From Sapria himalayana (taxonomy: Eukaryota; Streptophyta; Magnoliopsida; Malpighiales; Rafflesiaceae), in the NCBI GenBank assembly GCA_029783825.1, contig JAREIK010014481.1, positions 1-64,000 on the forward strand: a stretch of 64,000 bases of DNA, written 5' to 3'. The position numbers were made by a program, and so were the translations under genes. The notes beneath the pieces are model-generated. The model was not told where the DNA came from. It saw only the letters and a program-made list of their open reading frames with translations, and ran no database searches. Positions 26,640 to 35,409 of the stretch are shown here, one piece after another; within the stretch, counting starts at the first letter, position 1, and the number at the start of each line of letters is the position of its first letter.

Positions 26640-27500
26640 AGACAACTCCAACTATTATCTTTAATGAAAATGAAATATAAGTCGCAACATATTCAAAACC
26701 AAACATAAGTCACGACATATTCAAAATGAAACATGAGTCATGAATGTCCACAGAAACATATGGCTAGGGTTCGGGAAACACGGATGCTGCATGGCATCAA
26801 CACATTGTCATAGTCATGGCATACCCAAGAAAAAAATCTGATCTTCAAGGACTGGAAGCAATTTGCATCATGCTAGTATACTAAACTATGAGGATGACAT
26901 GATAAATCAGTGCTATCGCAATAGCCTTCTAGCAAGTCTCCTTATTCCTGAGTAAACCCAAGGGTGTCAATCATGCCAGGCCAGCACTGCTCAAAAATTA
27001 TGCGAATTGCTCGGCAGCATCATGGTTCTAAATAGTCTTTATTGAGAAAAAAGAGAATGATTGCTCCTGTGCACTCTTTAAGCTCGAGCATTGAGTCCCA
27101 GCAATTCAATGATTCTTGTTAAAGTTTCAATCGAGCAACGAGCTTGGACATCGATCCTTCATTGAGCATTCTCACTATGGCCGTGGAGTGATAGCTTGCT
27201 GCAACGAGAAACAACCAGATAATTACCTTGAGCTCGTTGGCCATTTGAGGATTCTCAGAGATTGGCAGAGGGTTTGTAGTAATTTAAAACCCTTCATCTA
27301 TTATATCTGCTACTAAACTATATGTTTATGTACATTCTCTATACCGATGTCACACTTTAGCCTTATTTCACTATTGTAATTACTAATTTCCATCATGATA
27401 TGGTTAAAAATATGATCACTTATAATTTGTTAAAAATAGGAACTAATATGCATGTGTATTCAAAATAAAAAGTGTAGGCAACTATGTTTCTATGATTAAT
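26640..27500. other. Unrecognised, less AT-rich insert in E2
   Basis: Higher GC than the arms, with sentences such as GGCTAGGGTTCGGGAAACACG and GCCAGGCCAGCACTGC. A 66-residue frame starts at 27116 (includes GHLRILRDWQRVC), but I recognise no family. Position just before the PPR piece and absence from E1 suggest it is part of the same capture (5' side or intron) or a separate capture. Confidence 0.3.
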
Positions 27501-27515
27501 GGGTAGTATAAAGCT

Positions 27516-28075
27516 AACTGTACTGCAGAAGCTTGTAGCCTATTCTTCAAACTTCTGGGACATGGGCAAGTGATGAAACAAAGCTGCTGCTACAATCTAC
27601 TCCAAAGCTTGTGTGAAGATAAGAATGTGCTTGCCATCCTCATGCTGTTGGAGACAATGTTGACTCTAAATATTGATCTCAATAAGGCTCTGTTTTGGAA
27701 AATTGTGGTAGCTTTGTGTCTGGCTAGAGACATATGAAAGGCCACATCAGTTTTTGATATGTTTGTGAGAGCCTTTGTGCCTAATTTCATTACTTACACA
27801 ATAATGATAAATTCTTACTATAAGTAGAATTGTCTGCATGAGGCACTTGATTTGTTCCATGATATGAATTGGCAGGGCATCAACCCTAATATTGTTACAT
27901 TTACTATTTTGCTCGATGGCTATTTAAAGGCTTATAGATCTACACATGATTGGCTAGAAGGTGCAAGGAGAAGCCATGAGGCTATTGCATCTAACCCTAT
28001 TATTCTGGAGGAGATGAACAAGGAAGAAGTCAGACCTGATGTTATTTGTTAAACAGTCTTGATTGGTAGGCACGG
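27516..28075 (+). pseudogene. PPR (pentatricopeptide repeat) gene fragment captured by E2
   Basis: PPR proteins bind organellar RNA in mitochondria and plastids. The frame reads EACSLFFKLLGHGQ, YNLLQSLCEDKNVL, then SVFDMFVRAFVPNFITYTIM, EALDLFHDMNWQGINPNIV, TFTILLDGYLK, and finally EEMNKEEVRPDVIC, followed by a stop. These are standard 35-residue PPR units (xxPNxxTYTxLIxGYxK and EALxLFxxM). At least three in-frame stops interrupt it (within ARDI-stop-KATS, YYK-stop-NCLH, and DVIC-stop). About 180 residues, so a broken part of a larger gene. It is absent from E1, so it was acquired after the two elements separated, or lost from E1. Confidence 0.8.
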
Positions 28076-28099
28076 CAAACTGAAATTTCTGTAATAAAA

Positions 28100-28109
28100 G
28101 AAGATATAT

Positions 28110-28151
<42 letters not shown>

Positions 28152-28258
28152 AAAGAAGATTTTAACTTTAAATTTTGAAATAAACTGAAATATCTTATTT
28201 TTTAATATGGTCATTTATATAAGAAGATGTAAAACTATCAAAATAAAACTGAAATTTC
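28100..28258. other. AT-rich junction between PPR piece and SCC3 block
   Basis: A TA dinucleotide run (about 28120-28146) and a locally repeated AAACTGAAAT(T/A)TCTGTAATAA string on both sides (28078-28095 and 28247-28263). This repeat may mark the junction where the PPR fragment was joined. Confidence 0.4.
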
Positions 28259-28711
28259 TGTAATAACCACTCCCATCTAAAAATGAAATAAAATAAAAAA
28301 TATTATACAATAAAGAAAATCTAAAACAATCAAAATCACAATATATATAGATATATATACATATATAGACACACACACACACACACACACTTAGAAACAT
28401 GAATAGAGTACTCTTATATACTATGGGCACTCTTAATGCATAATAAAATAAACTAAAATGAAAGAAGGTAACTCAACAAAATCAACTGCTTCTCATTTAC
28501 TTATATTAGTTATTTTTTAGAGTTAGTTATTCTATTATAGATTTAATTTTCATAATAATTTTTTAAAGCAATTACATATGCATATAAATGGTATCAAAAT
28601 GTGCAATGAGTCATTGTATAATTTGGAATTTCCAACTTTTAATTGCATCCCACTGTGGGATACATATTCTAAGAAAGCTTTTGTATAAATATTAAATTAT
28701 AAATGTGCAAG
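28258..28711 (+). other. SCC3 intron-like segment in E2
   Basis: Close paralogue of 17400-17853 in E1 (ATAAAGAAA, GAGTACTCTTATATACTATG, GTGGGATACATATTC). Contains a CA run at 28371-28392. Confidence 0.5.
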
Positions 28712-29118
28712 CATGTGGTGCTAAATACATTATCAAGAAGGATTTTCTGGATGACACAGTTTTTGATGATGATGTTGTTGCCCTAGTTGACCTTTCTAGA
28801 AGAGTATCCTAGAATATGTTCCTTGCTTCCTTTCGTTTATTCATTATTTTGTACTTCAATTAATTTTCCTTATTCCATTTTTCAAAACTATTATGCTATT
28901 TAGATTCTAGATCTAGTTTCTTTTCCTCCAATCTTATGCATGTTCTTACTGTTAAGGGGGAAGTTGTATATTTTTTAACTTCCAAGAAGGATTTCAAAAC
29001 ATTAAAGGATAATCTTGTATTATTTTGGGAAATTTCATAGTAGAATTTCAGGATGGGCCATTAATTGATAAGGTTTAGTTTGAAAAGTGTATGGATTATG
29101 TAATAGTGCTATCATGGT
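28712..29118 (+). pseudogene. SCC3: SCC3 cohesin-subunit fragment in E2
   Basis: Paralogue of the E1 fragment. Exon one reads ACGAKYIIKKDFLDDTVFD, then DVVALVDLSRR. Exon two begins VVYFLTSKKDFKTLKDNLVL, but a one-base deletion just after LFW (GGACAATTTGG in E1, GGAAATTTCA here) shifts the frame, and later stops follow. The splice donor after GCTATCATG is kept. Decay is worse than in E1, so E1's copy is either younger or less mutated. Confidence 0.8.
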
Positions 29119-29295
29119 AAAGCTACAGCTTTGGTTGAAGATAAAGATAAATTCTGATATTGTAAATGGTATTTCAACCTTTGTGCAGTATATACGTACA
29201 TACTAAATTTATGCCATGATCACTAAGATATCAGACTAGTTTTTTATTTCTGTCCAAATTTGATGCTTGCATGATGATGCCACGAGAGAAAACAG

Positions 29296-29735
29296 GCAAA
29301 GCAGATTAAAAAGCTAATGCTGAAGGTACTAATTAACCCATAAAAAGCTGATACATTCTTTTTGTTTCTTGAAAGTGGAGTTATTTCCGATTGCTTGTAC
29401 AAGAAGTCTGAATGAATTTCTAGAAAATTTTTATGGCATGTGTATTTTGCATGTTCTACTTTCTTTTCTTTCTAGATACTGTGGAAGGTGGTGGTCTAGT
29501 TGTTTTAATTCTTCGAACCCTATCATCACTCATGAGTTTGTGTACCATGGTCATGGTGAGTTACATTCATTGCTCATTATTTGCTTAAACGAAAACATGA
29601 TATACATTCTATGATCATTGAATTTGAATGTCTATATTGTTCATGACATGGTAGGATGTTAATGAGAAATTTAGAATAGAGTCGCATTCTGAAATAGTTT
29701 CTCGATTCAACGAGAGGTTTCTCTTATATGTACAT
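29296..29735 (+). pseudogene. NAT10-type acetyltransferase fragment in E2
   Basis: Exon one is poor (KKLMLKVLINP, stop, then LFLESGVISDCLYKKSE). Exon two has lost its first half but reads cleanly TVEGGGLVVLILRTLSSLMS, then LCTMVM, before a GTGAGT donor. Exon three reads DVNEKFRIESHSEIVSRFNE, then RFLLYVH. Here the VEGGG block lacks the stop seen in E1, so the two copies broke independently after capture. Ends at a perfect 28-bp palindrome. Confidence 0.78.
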
Positions 29736-29745
29736 ATAAGAGAAA
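29718..29745. repeat. Perfect 28-bp palindrome at capture/array junction
   Basis: TTTCTCTTATATG followed by its exact reverse complement. Half of it is the last codons of the NAT10 exon; the other half starts the GTACATATA array. Related imperfect versions occur at the same junction in E1 (near 18967) and E4 (near 57165-57190). Confidence 0.85.
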
Positions 29746-30185
29746 TGATAGTATATCTCTTATACATACATACTAAGTATACAAGTTCATATATACTATA
29801 GTATATACGTACTTATATACTACAGTATATACGTCCTTATACTATAGTATATACGTACATATATACCGTAGTATATACGTACATATATACTATAGTATAT
29901 ATGTACGTATATACCTTATCTACATATATACTATAGTATATGTGTACATATATGCTTAGTATATCTACATATATACTATAGTATATGTACATATAATACT
30001 ATAGTATTATATGTACATATATATTGAGTATATATGTACTCATTATATATGTACATATAATACTAAAGTATATATGTACATATACTATAGTAATATATGT
30101 AACTAGTGAAATGCTAGTATATATGTACATATACACTCTAATATGTATCTACATATATACTTAGTATTATATAGTATTATCAAAA
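29745..30185. repeat. Palindromic TACTATAGTATATACGTAC minisatellite in E2
   Basis: Units of about 22-24 bp in which the central tetramer alternates GTAC and ACGTAC. Same family as in E1 and E4. Confidence 0.85.
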
Positions 30186-30189
30186 TAAT

Positions 30190-30420
30190 TTTTTTTATTA
30201 ATTTTGATTTGATTAATTGGTTTAATTTTCATACAAATATAATACCACAATGTTCCCCATATGAAGCTTATATAAGTGAGAATTTTTTACGAGACATTAT
30301 GCCCAACGACTAGGATAGCTTTGTTGTAGCAGAAAGATGGTGATTAGAGGAGCTAGGGGATAGAAAGCAACGTCAATTTCATGGATAGATTATACTTTAT
30401 GGATTGTCATTTTTTACATT
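30190..30420 (+). repeat. Module M, copy 4
   Basis: TTGATTTGATTAATTGGTTTA through GATAGCTTTGTTGTAGCAG to GATAGATTATACTTTATGG. Single full copy in E2. A partial copy of its end occurs at about 32355-32400 after the kinesin-like piece. Confidence 0.65.
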
Positions 30421-30479
30421 GATGAAGAAGATGTAATAAAAAAAATATTATGTTTTTGTTTTAACTATGTAAAACACGG

Positions 30480-30800
30480 AGTGAGTAGATTACAGTTCTT
30501 CAAAATTATTATGCATAAAATATTTCCATCATCCTGTGTTGCATGTGACATGGTGGAGTGCTCTATTTTCCTATGTTCAAGTTTCTTATTGATTTGTTGA
30601 TGGTTATTGCTATTAATGATCAATCTTTATTTCATTTGCTAGTTCTTTTGTTAGCTTGTCAGTTCAGTCATGGCGGGGCAGAGCAACACCCCTTATAGGC
30701 ATTGGGACTAGGAGATAGCTCTAGTTGTGGGGAGGCAAGATGTGATTTTTGATGCGCCAAGCATGGCCCGTGGCTTATTTTCCAAGTTTTTCCTCTAAGA
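30480..30800 (+). pseudogene. Unrecognised captured exon-like fragment (U)
   Basis: Paralogous to the reverse complement of 55940-56300 in E4. An acceptor-like TTAGCTTGTCAG precedes a less AT-rich block (ATGGCGGGGCAGAGCAACACC..., GGGGAGGCAAGATG). The E4 copy keeps a 115-residue open frame ending GRQDANFDAPSLLVAYLRG, while the E2 copy has stops. I do not recognise the parent gene. Conservation between two elements and the exon-like base composition suggest host origin. Confidence 0.4.
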
Positions 30801-31420
30801 TTTTGTAGATATATTTTCAAAAATTAAAATAATATTTGCATTTTCATATTAATGTTCATAATGATGTTTTGAACTTTCTTTGTGAAGTAAAATGAGATAA
30901 TACTTTACCTGCTATTCTATATCTATATATATACCTGCTATTATATATCTATAAGACATCCATAAATACTATAATGTATATCTATATATACTAAAGTATA
31001 TTTGTACATTAAATACTACAGAATATATGTACATATATACTAAATATATGTACATAATCACTATAGTATTTAATGTACATATATACTATATATAACTATC
31101 TTATTGATGAGTACGATGTTTGTGATATTATTTATGTTTTGTTGGGTGCCACGTTCTCTACTTTATCAATTGATACGTTGTTCTATTGAACCTACAAGTG
31201 TAATATATGGAAAAGATAAAGAAATAAGAGAAGATAGAAAAATAGTGTTTGCGCGCACATGTGTGTGTGTGTCTTTAGACATATATAGTTATACTATATT
31301 CTGCTATATGCATGTATATTGCATATATACATGCCTATGAATTTTTAAGTAAATGCAGAGAAATATCTGATTCATATCTACATGATAGCACTGTTAATTT
31401 TTTTTTATTGCTGAATATTG
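30800..31420. other. AT-rich spacer before SmF fragment
   Basis: Contains a short GTACATATA-type array (about 30950-31100) and a TG run (31259-31271). The part nearest 31420 is probably captured SmF intron. No other gene recognised. Confidence 0.35.
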
Positions 31421-31423
31421 CAG

Positions 31424-32031
31424 GACTATCCTCGTTAATCCCAAGCCTTTTCTTAACAATATGATTGGGAAGATAGTCATTGTAAAACTCAAGTGGTGAA
31501 TGGAATACAAAGGTGAGCTACATTGTGTTCTTTTCCTTTGTATTGTATTTTTTTTTCTAATTTTATTTTCTAATTTTATTTTCTTTGGTTTTTTAAGGTT
31601 TCCTTGATTCGGTGGATTTCTATATGAACCTACAGTTGTACAAAAAATCAATACCAATTAGCCTATTGTCATTTCAACTTATATTTCTCTTTTGTTTGGC
31701 ACATTTTAACTTTCTTATAATTAACAATGAACTGATACGTGAAGCTTGGCAACACGAAGAAATATGTTAATGGCCAGTTCACTGGAAATCTTGATGAATC
31801 TTGATTCAGTAATTTAAAAATAAGCTCATGATTATCTCGTTGTCTGAAATTTCTAGCAAATGGTAGCTGCTATTGTATGTTCTAGTCTATCTATTTATTA
31901 GCAGGATTGAGTTGTGTTATTTATTGGTTTGTAAATGTACTATATTATGCTCCATGTGCAGGTGTAACAATATTCTCTATCCGCATGAAATACTAGAGGA
32001 TAACTAACTAGAAGATGTTAACCATGCCTGA
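31424..32031 (+). pseudogene. SmF (snRNP F) gene fragment captured with introns
   Basis: SmF is one of seven Sm proteins forming the ring on spliceosomal U snRNAs. Exon (31424-31512) reads [16 protein letters not shown], then VIVKLKW, stop, MEYKG, against the family's [27 protein letters not shown]-type sequence. Exon (from 31598) reads FLDSVDFYMNLQL. Exon (31745 to about 31803) reads NTKKYVNGQFTGNLDE. Exon (31962-32031) reads CNNILYPHEILED, stop, LEDVNHA, and the terminal stop. All junctions carry recognisable splice signals (TGCAG, GTGAGC, TTTTAAG, GTGCAG). Nearly the whole ~88-residue protein is covered except the start-codon exon. Gly-to-stop and one later stop make it a pseudogene. Intron retention proves DNA-level capture. 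Confidence 0.88.
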
Positions 32032-32189
32032 GAGACCTATATGTGTGTTTTTTAAGCTCTAGATTGTTTCCTTTTGTTGTCATTGATGGAATGTGTAGCT
32101 GCATGAAAGTACATGTGTATGTGTTTACACACACACACACACAGGCACAAAAATACATGCACAAGTATACATACATTCAACTGACACAA

Positions 32190-32377
32190 CATTTATTAAA
32201 ATGTTGTTGGAAGAGTAGCTAATTACAAAAAGGAAATTGGTAGATAAAAGGAAGGAGTTCGAGGTGGAGAGGTAATGCAGGCTAGAACTAAAAGAAGCAA
32301 TACAGATGGCCACGGAGGGACATGCTCGGGTGCTAGAGCAGTATGCAGATTTTGAGGAGCTGGGAGATAGAATGTAA
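32190..32377 (+). pseudogene. Probable kinesin-12 coiled-coil fragment captured by E2
   Basis: The frame reads KMLLEE, stop, LITKRKLVDKRKEFEVER, stop, CRLELKEAIQMATEGHARVL, EQYADFEE, then GDRM and stop. The AIQMAxEGHARxLEQYADLEE stretch resembles the coiled-coil region of plant phragmoplast kinesin-12 (PAKRP1/POK type) proteins, which organise microtubules at the cell plate. Two in-frame stops. After GAGGAG the sequence passes directly into the end of module M (GGAGATAGAATG...GATTATACTTTGTGCACTG), so the capture joint is visible. Assignment is from family memory and could be another long coiled-coil protein. Confidence 0.55.
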
Positions 32378-32906
32378 CATAAATAACATGAATAGATTAT
32401 ACTTTGTGCACTGTTATTATATACATTAATGAAGAATAATATGTAATCAAGTTTTGTTATGTTTCAATTTTAGCTATGTAACATATTGTATCATAATATT
32501 TTATTAACTGATTTTATTTTTTGTTAATTATAATAATTGTTTATAGGTTATGTTTTTATTAAATTTAATATAAAAATTTAAAAATATGTAATTAAATTTT
32601 ATGTAAATAATTAAAAATATGAAAATATTTCTAGAATGAAAATAGCTAGGGATTTTTCCCTCGCTAATTTAGCTAGGGAATTTTCCCTCGCTAATTTAGC
32701 TAGGGAATTTTCCCTTGCTAGTTTTGCTAGGGAATATTCCCTCGCTAACATTGCTAGGGAATATATTTACTTGTTAATTTTTGGGACGAGTACTTTAGTT
32801 TGGGAAAGATTTCGTAGTTATTCCATCATTATATCCACTTTAGCGACGGAAATAATTCATTTAGCTAGGGAATTTTTCCTAGCTATTCGGTATTTTTCTT
32901 GTAGTG
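32378..32906 (+). repeat. E2 right arm with palindromic subterminal repeats
   Basis: From about 32640, four or five units of about 30 bp: TTAGCTAGGGAATTTTCCCT followed by (C/T)GCTAA. Each unit is a near-perfect inverted repeat in itself. Because the period is divisible by three, an ORF reading LAREFSLAN repeatedly appears; it is not a gene. Ends in TTCTTGTAGTG. Confidence 0.85.
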
Positions 32907-32929
32907 ATAAAAGCATATACAATAAACCA

Positions 32930-33200
32930 TTTTTTATAATTAACAAAAACCAAAAATATTTCAGAAATAATTATGATACAAAAGTTACATGGTTAAAACA
33001 AAATATAATATAAGTTTATAATTATTTAAATCTAAATCATCATCTTCATCATTAGCTTATGAATTTGTCCGTGGTTCTTCTACATGGATACTCTATTAGA
33101 ACTTGGTGTGCTATCTATCTCATCATGGCCGCTAACTATGACTCCATATAGGTCATCTGCTATTCCTTTGCATTCTTCATTTTTTTAATCTTATCATTCA
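32930..33200 (-). pseudogene. TNPA-like C-terminal remnant (E3)
   Basis: Shares ATTTCAGAAATAATTATGATAC, CCGCTAACTATGACTCC and ATATAGGTCATCTGC with 1495-1764 and 59130-59300. Not open over any length. Together with the remnant at 1495-1764 it brackets the TATC/E1/E2 block. Confidence 0.5.
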
Positions 33201-34752
33201 CTTGTTTCATTTCCTACATATATATCAATTCAAACTTAAACAATATGAAAGATGACAACTTATTAATTCAGCAAAAATTATAGATATGACCATCACTTAT
33301 ATAGCATTTACCAATATGCACGATAAATAGTGACTAAGAGAATCATGGAGATTTGTGGCACATATATAGCATTTACCAATCATGTGCATAATTCATCCAT
33401 AAAACAAATATTGATGCTGGCATTAATATTGACACTATCTAATATGTATTTTCTTACTACAATATCAACATTATATAAATAATATTTTGTATTTACAGAT
33501 TCATAACATACCACAACTCTCCTAATTGACACCAAGAGTCGACTAGTGTCACACACAATACCACCCAAATTTTTTGTCAACATTTTTAGCTTCTCGTCCC
33601 CCCTACATTGTTGTGCATGCCTATTGTGCATAGTATGAGTTATGAATACTATAGAGCAAGAGGGGAAATTGCTAATTTATGCACCCCTCATTTGAAATGA
33701 ACAACTAGTGATACCAAGGACACAATAGGCATAATGGGCACCTTTATTTTCTCCAAAAAAAAACAGAAACATCATAGCTAGCACCAAGGGCAATGCACAC
33801 ATGCACTATGCTGTTATAGTGCACACGTAGACAACGTTGTTATAGAGCACATGTTCAATCTCTAAAAACATTAAATAACACTCAAAAAAATAAAGGAATA
33901 TTGCAGATTATCCGATGGATCAATAGCAGCAACAAAAAGCATAACTAACCACCAGATTTACTGTAATGGGATAAATATGTAGATGGCTATGAAGCCATTT
34001 TCTATTTTTCATGTGCTGCAAATCAATGATTAACCCACTTTTGATTTAAAGAAAGTTACATGCAATATAAAATGACATAATAATAACATTTTCTCTAGTA
34101 AGTCATAAGAAAAATGAATGACTGGCATGCACATTTTAGTTCATTGCCAAGGGAGCTTACTACAATTGAGGAGCACCAACTTGATAAGAGAAGAGTCACA
34201 GCTCTGATTCAGTTTTTAGGTTGAAAACTCGTGGATGATGCATTCCACCAACAAATAATAGATCATGTTTTCACAATAGCAAGGCAAACATTGATTTCTC
34301 TCAATAGTTCTTTCCTGCAAGGAGAAAAAAAAAAAGGTAATGCTAAAGATTACGATTGACTATGAAGATTCAAAGCTTTTGAAAGAGAACAAATCAAGAA
34401 AATTATGAACAAGAATGCATTTCTTTACTTTGTGACATCCACTCCTACATAGTTTCAGCTCCATTCTTACCTGGAGAAAATCATCACTATAAATCAAAGA
34501 GTGACAATGTTTTTTATTCAAAATCTAATTAAGAACAACACGCAAACACCTTTATACACATTTACATTACACTCATCCATCTTGTAGTATTTTTTGAAGC
34601 ATAAAGACTCATGCATACCTCATGTAATAACCAAACTGATAAAGACAACATTCTGATGAAATCTTACATAATTAATCTTCAATTGTGTAACCATATATCT
34701 GTAGTCTCCACTCAAATCTTCTGCCTAACACAAAATTTGAGAGAGATTCATA

Positions 34753-34785
<33 letters not shown>

Positions 34786-35160
34786 TCATCTTATTAGAAA
34801 AGTAGATTGTATTAAAAAATATAAATACTAGCTGGGAGTAAATTCTCTAGGCTACTTCCAACTCGGGCATTTTTTGATCAAACACATTAACAGTTTCCAA
34901 AACATCAGGTGCACTAACAAACTACATGAACCTTCAAAAGAAAATGTAGCAATCAACTTTGGTTAGAAAAACAATTGTTTGGTCTTGTTTGTAACCTTTT
35001 GAGATTCTTTTGGTAAAGCAGGTTTCGAGATCTTGGCATTGATCCACTTTGATCTCGATTGAAGATTTTGCAAGACCTGTTAGTGATTATAGGACTTTTA
35101 GCTGACTCACAAATGAATTTAAGAGACCACTACCAAGCTTCTCTATCTTCCCATTGCTCA
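33200..35160. other. E3 interior without a recognised gene
   Basis: Lies where the body of the TNPA-like gene would be expected by comparison with E4, yet I do not find its Transposase_24-like motifs here. A 83-residue minus-strand frame (33380-33631) and exon-like stretches near 34120-34460 and 34800-35100 have no family I know. A TA run sits at 34751-34785. The TNPA body may have been replaced or is too diverged to read. Confidence 0.3.
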
Positions 35161-35197
35161 TGATGAACAAAGAACACCTACAATGAATAAAAAATTA

Positions 35198-35254
35198 ATG
35201 AACATTTCTGCGTCCACGTCCACCTCCACCACAGTCATGTCCTTTAGGCGCCAT
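35198..35254 (-). pseudogene. TNPA-like N-terminus (E3)
   Basis: Begins MAPKGHDCGGGGRGRRN and stops after 19 residues. Closely parallels the start of the E4 gene at 61158 (MAPKGHGHGRGGRG). The 5' flank on the minus strand (CATATCTATATTATTTG) is also shared. Located just after the TNP2 end, as in E4. Confidence 0.65.
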
Positions 35255-35409
35255 CTACTGTACAAAAAATAAAAAAAAATAGAACAAATAATATAGATAT
35301 GATGAAAAACCATAAATTTTAGAATAGAAAGACCAATTGATTTCAACAAAATATAGAAAGTCTTTGATACTATAATAAAATAATACAGTTATAACAATTT
35401 AATTATGAG

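Larger units (their letters stand above)
24529..32906 (+). mobile_element. CACTA element E2, multi-gene Pack-CACTA
   Basis: Left end CATTACAAAAAATATCCC, right end TATTTTTCTTGTAGTG, length 8.4 kb. The 3 bp on each side are ATA, consistent with the 3-bp target duplication of CACTA elements. It has no transposase. It carries, all on its + strand, fragments of a PPR gene, SCC3, a NAT10-type gene, SmF and a probable kinesin-12, plus one unrecognised piece. Its right flank is the TNPA end of E3 and its left flank is TATC array, so it may have inserted into E3 or at its broken edge. Confidence 0.85.

Noticed and set aside
32636..33013. 125-aa ORF beginning with repeated LAREFSLAN
   Set aside because: The repeated part is the E2 subterminal palindromes, and the frame runs across the element end into E3.
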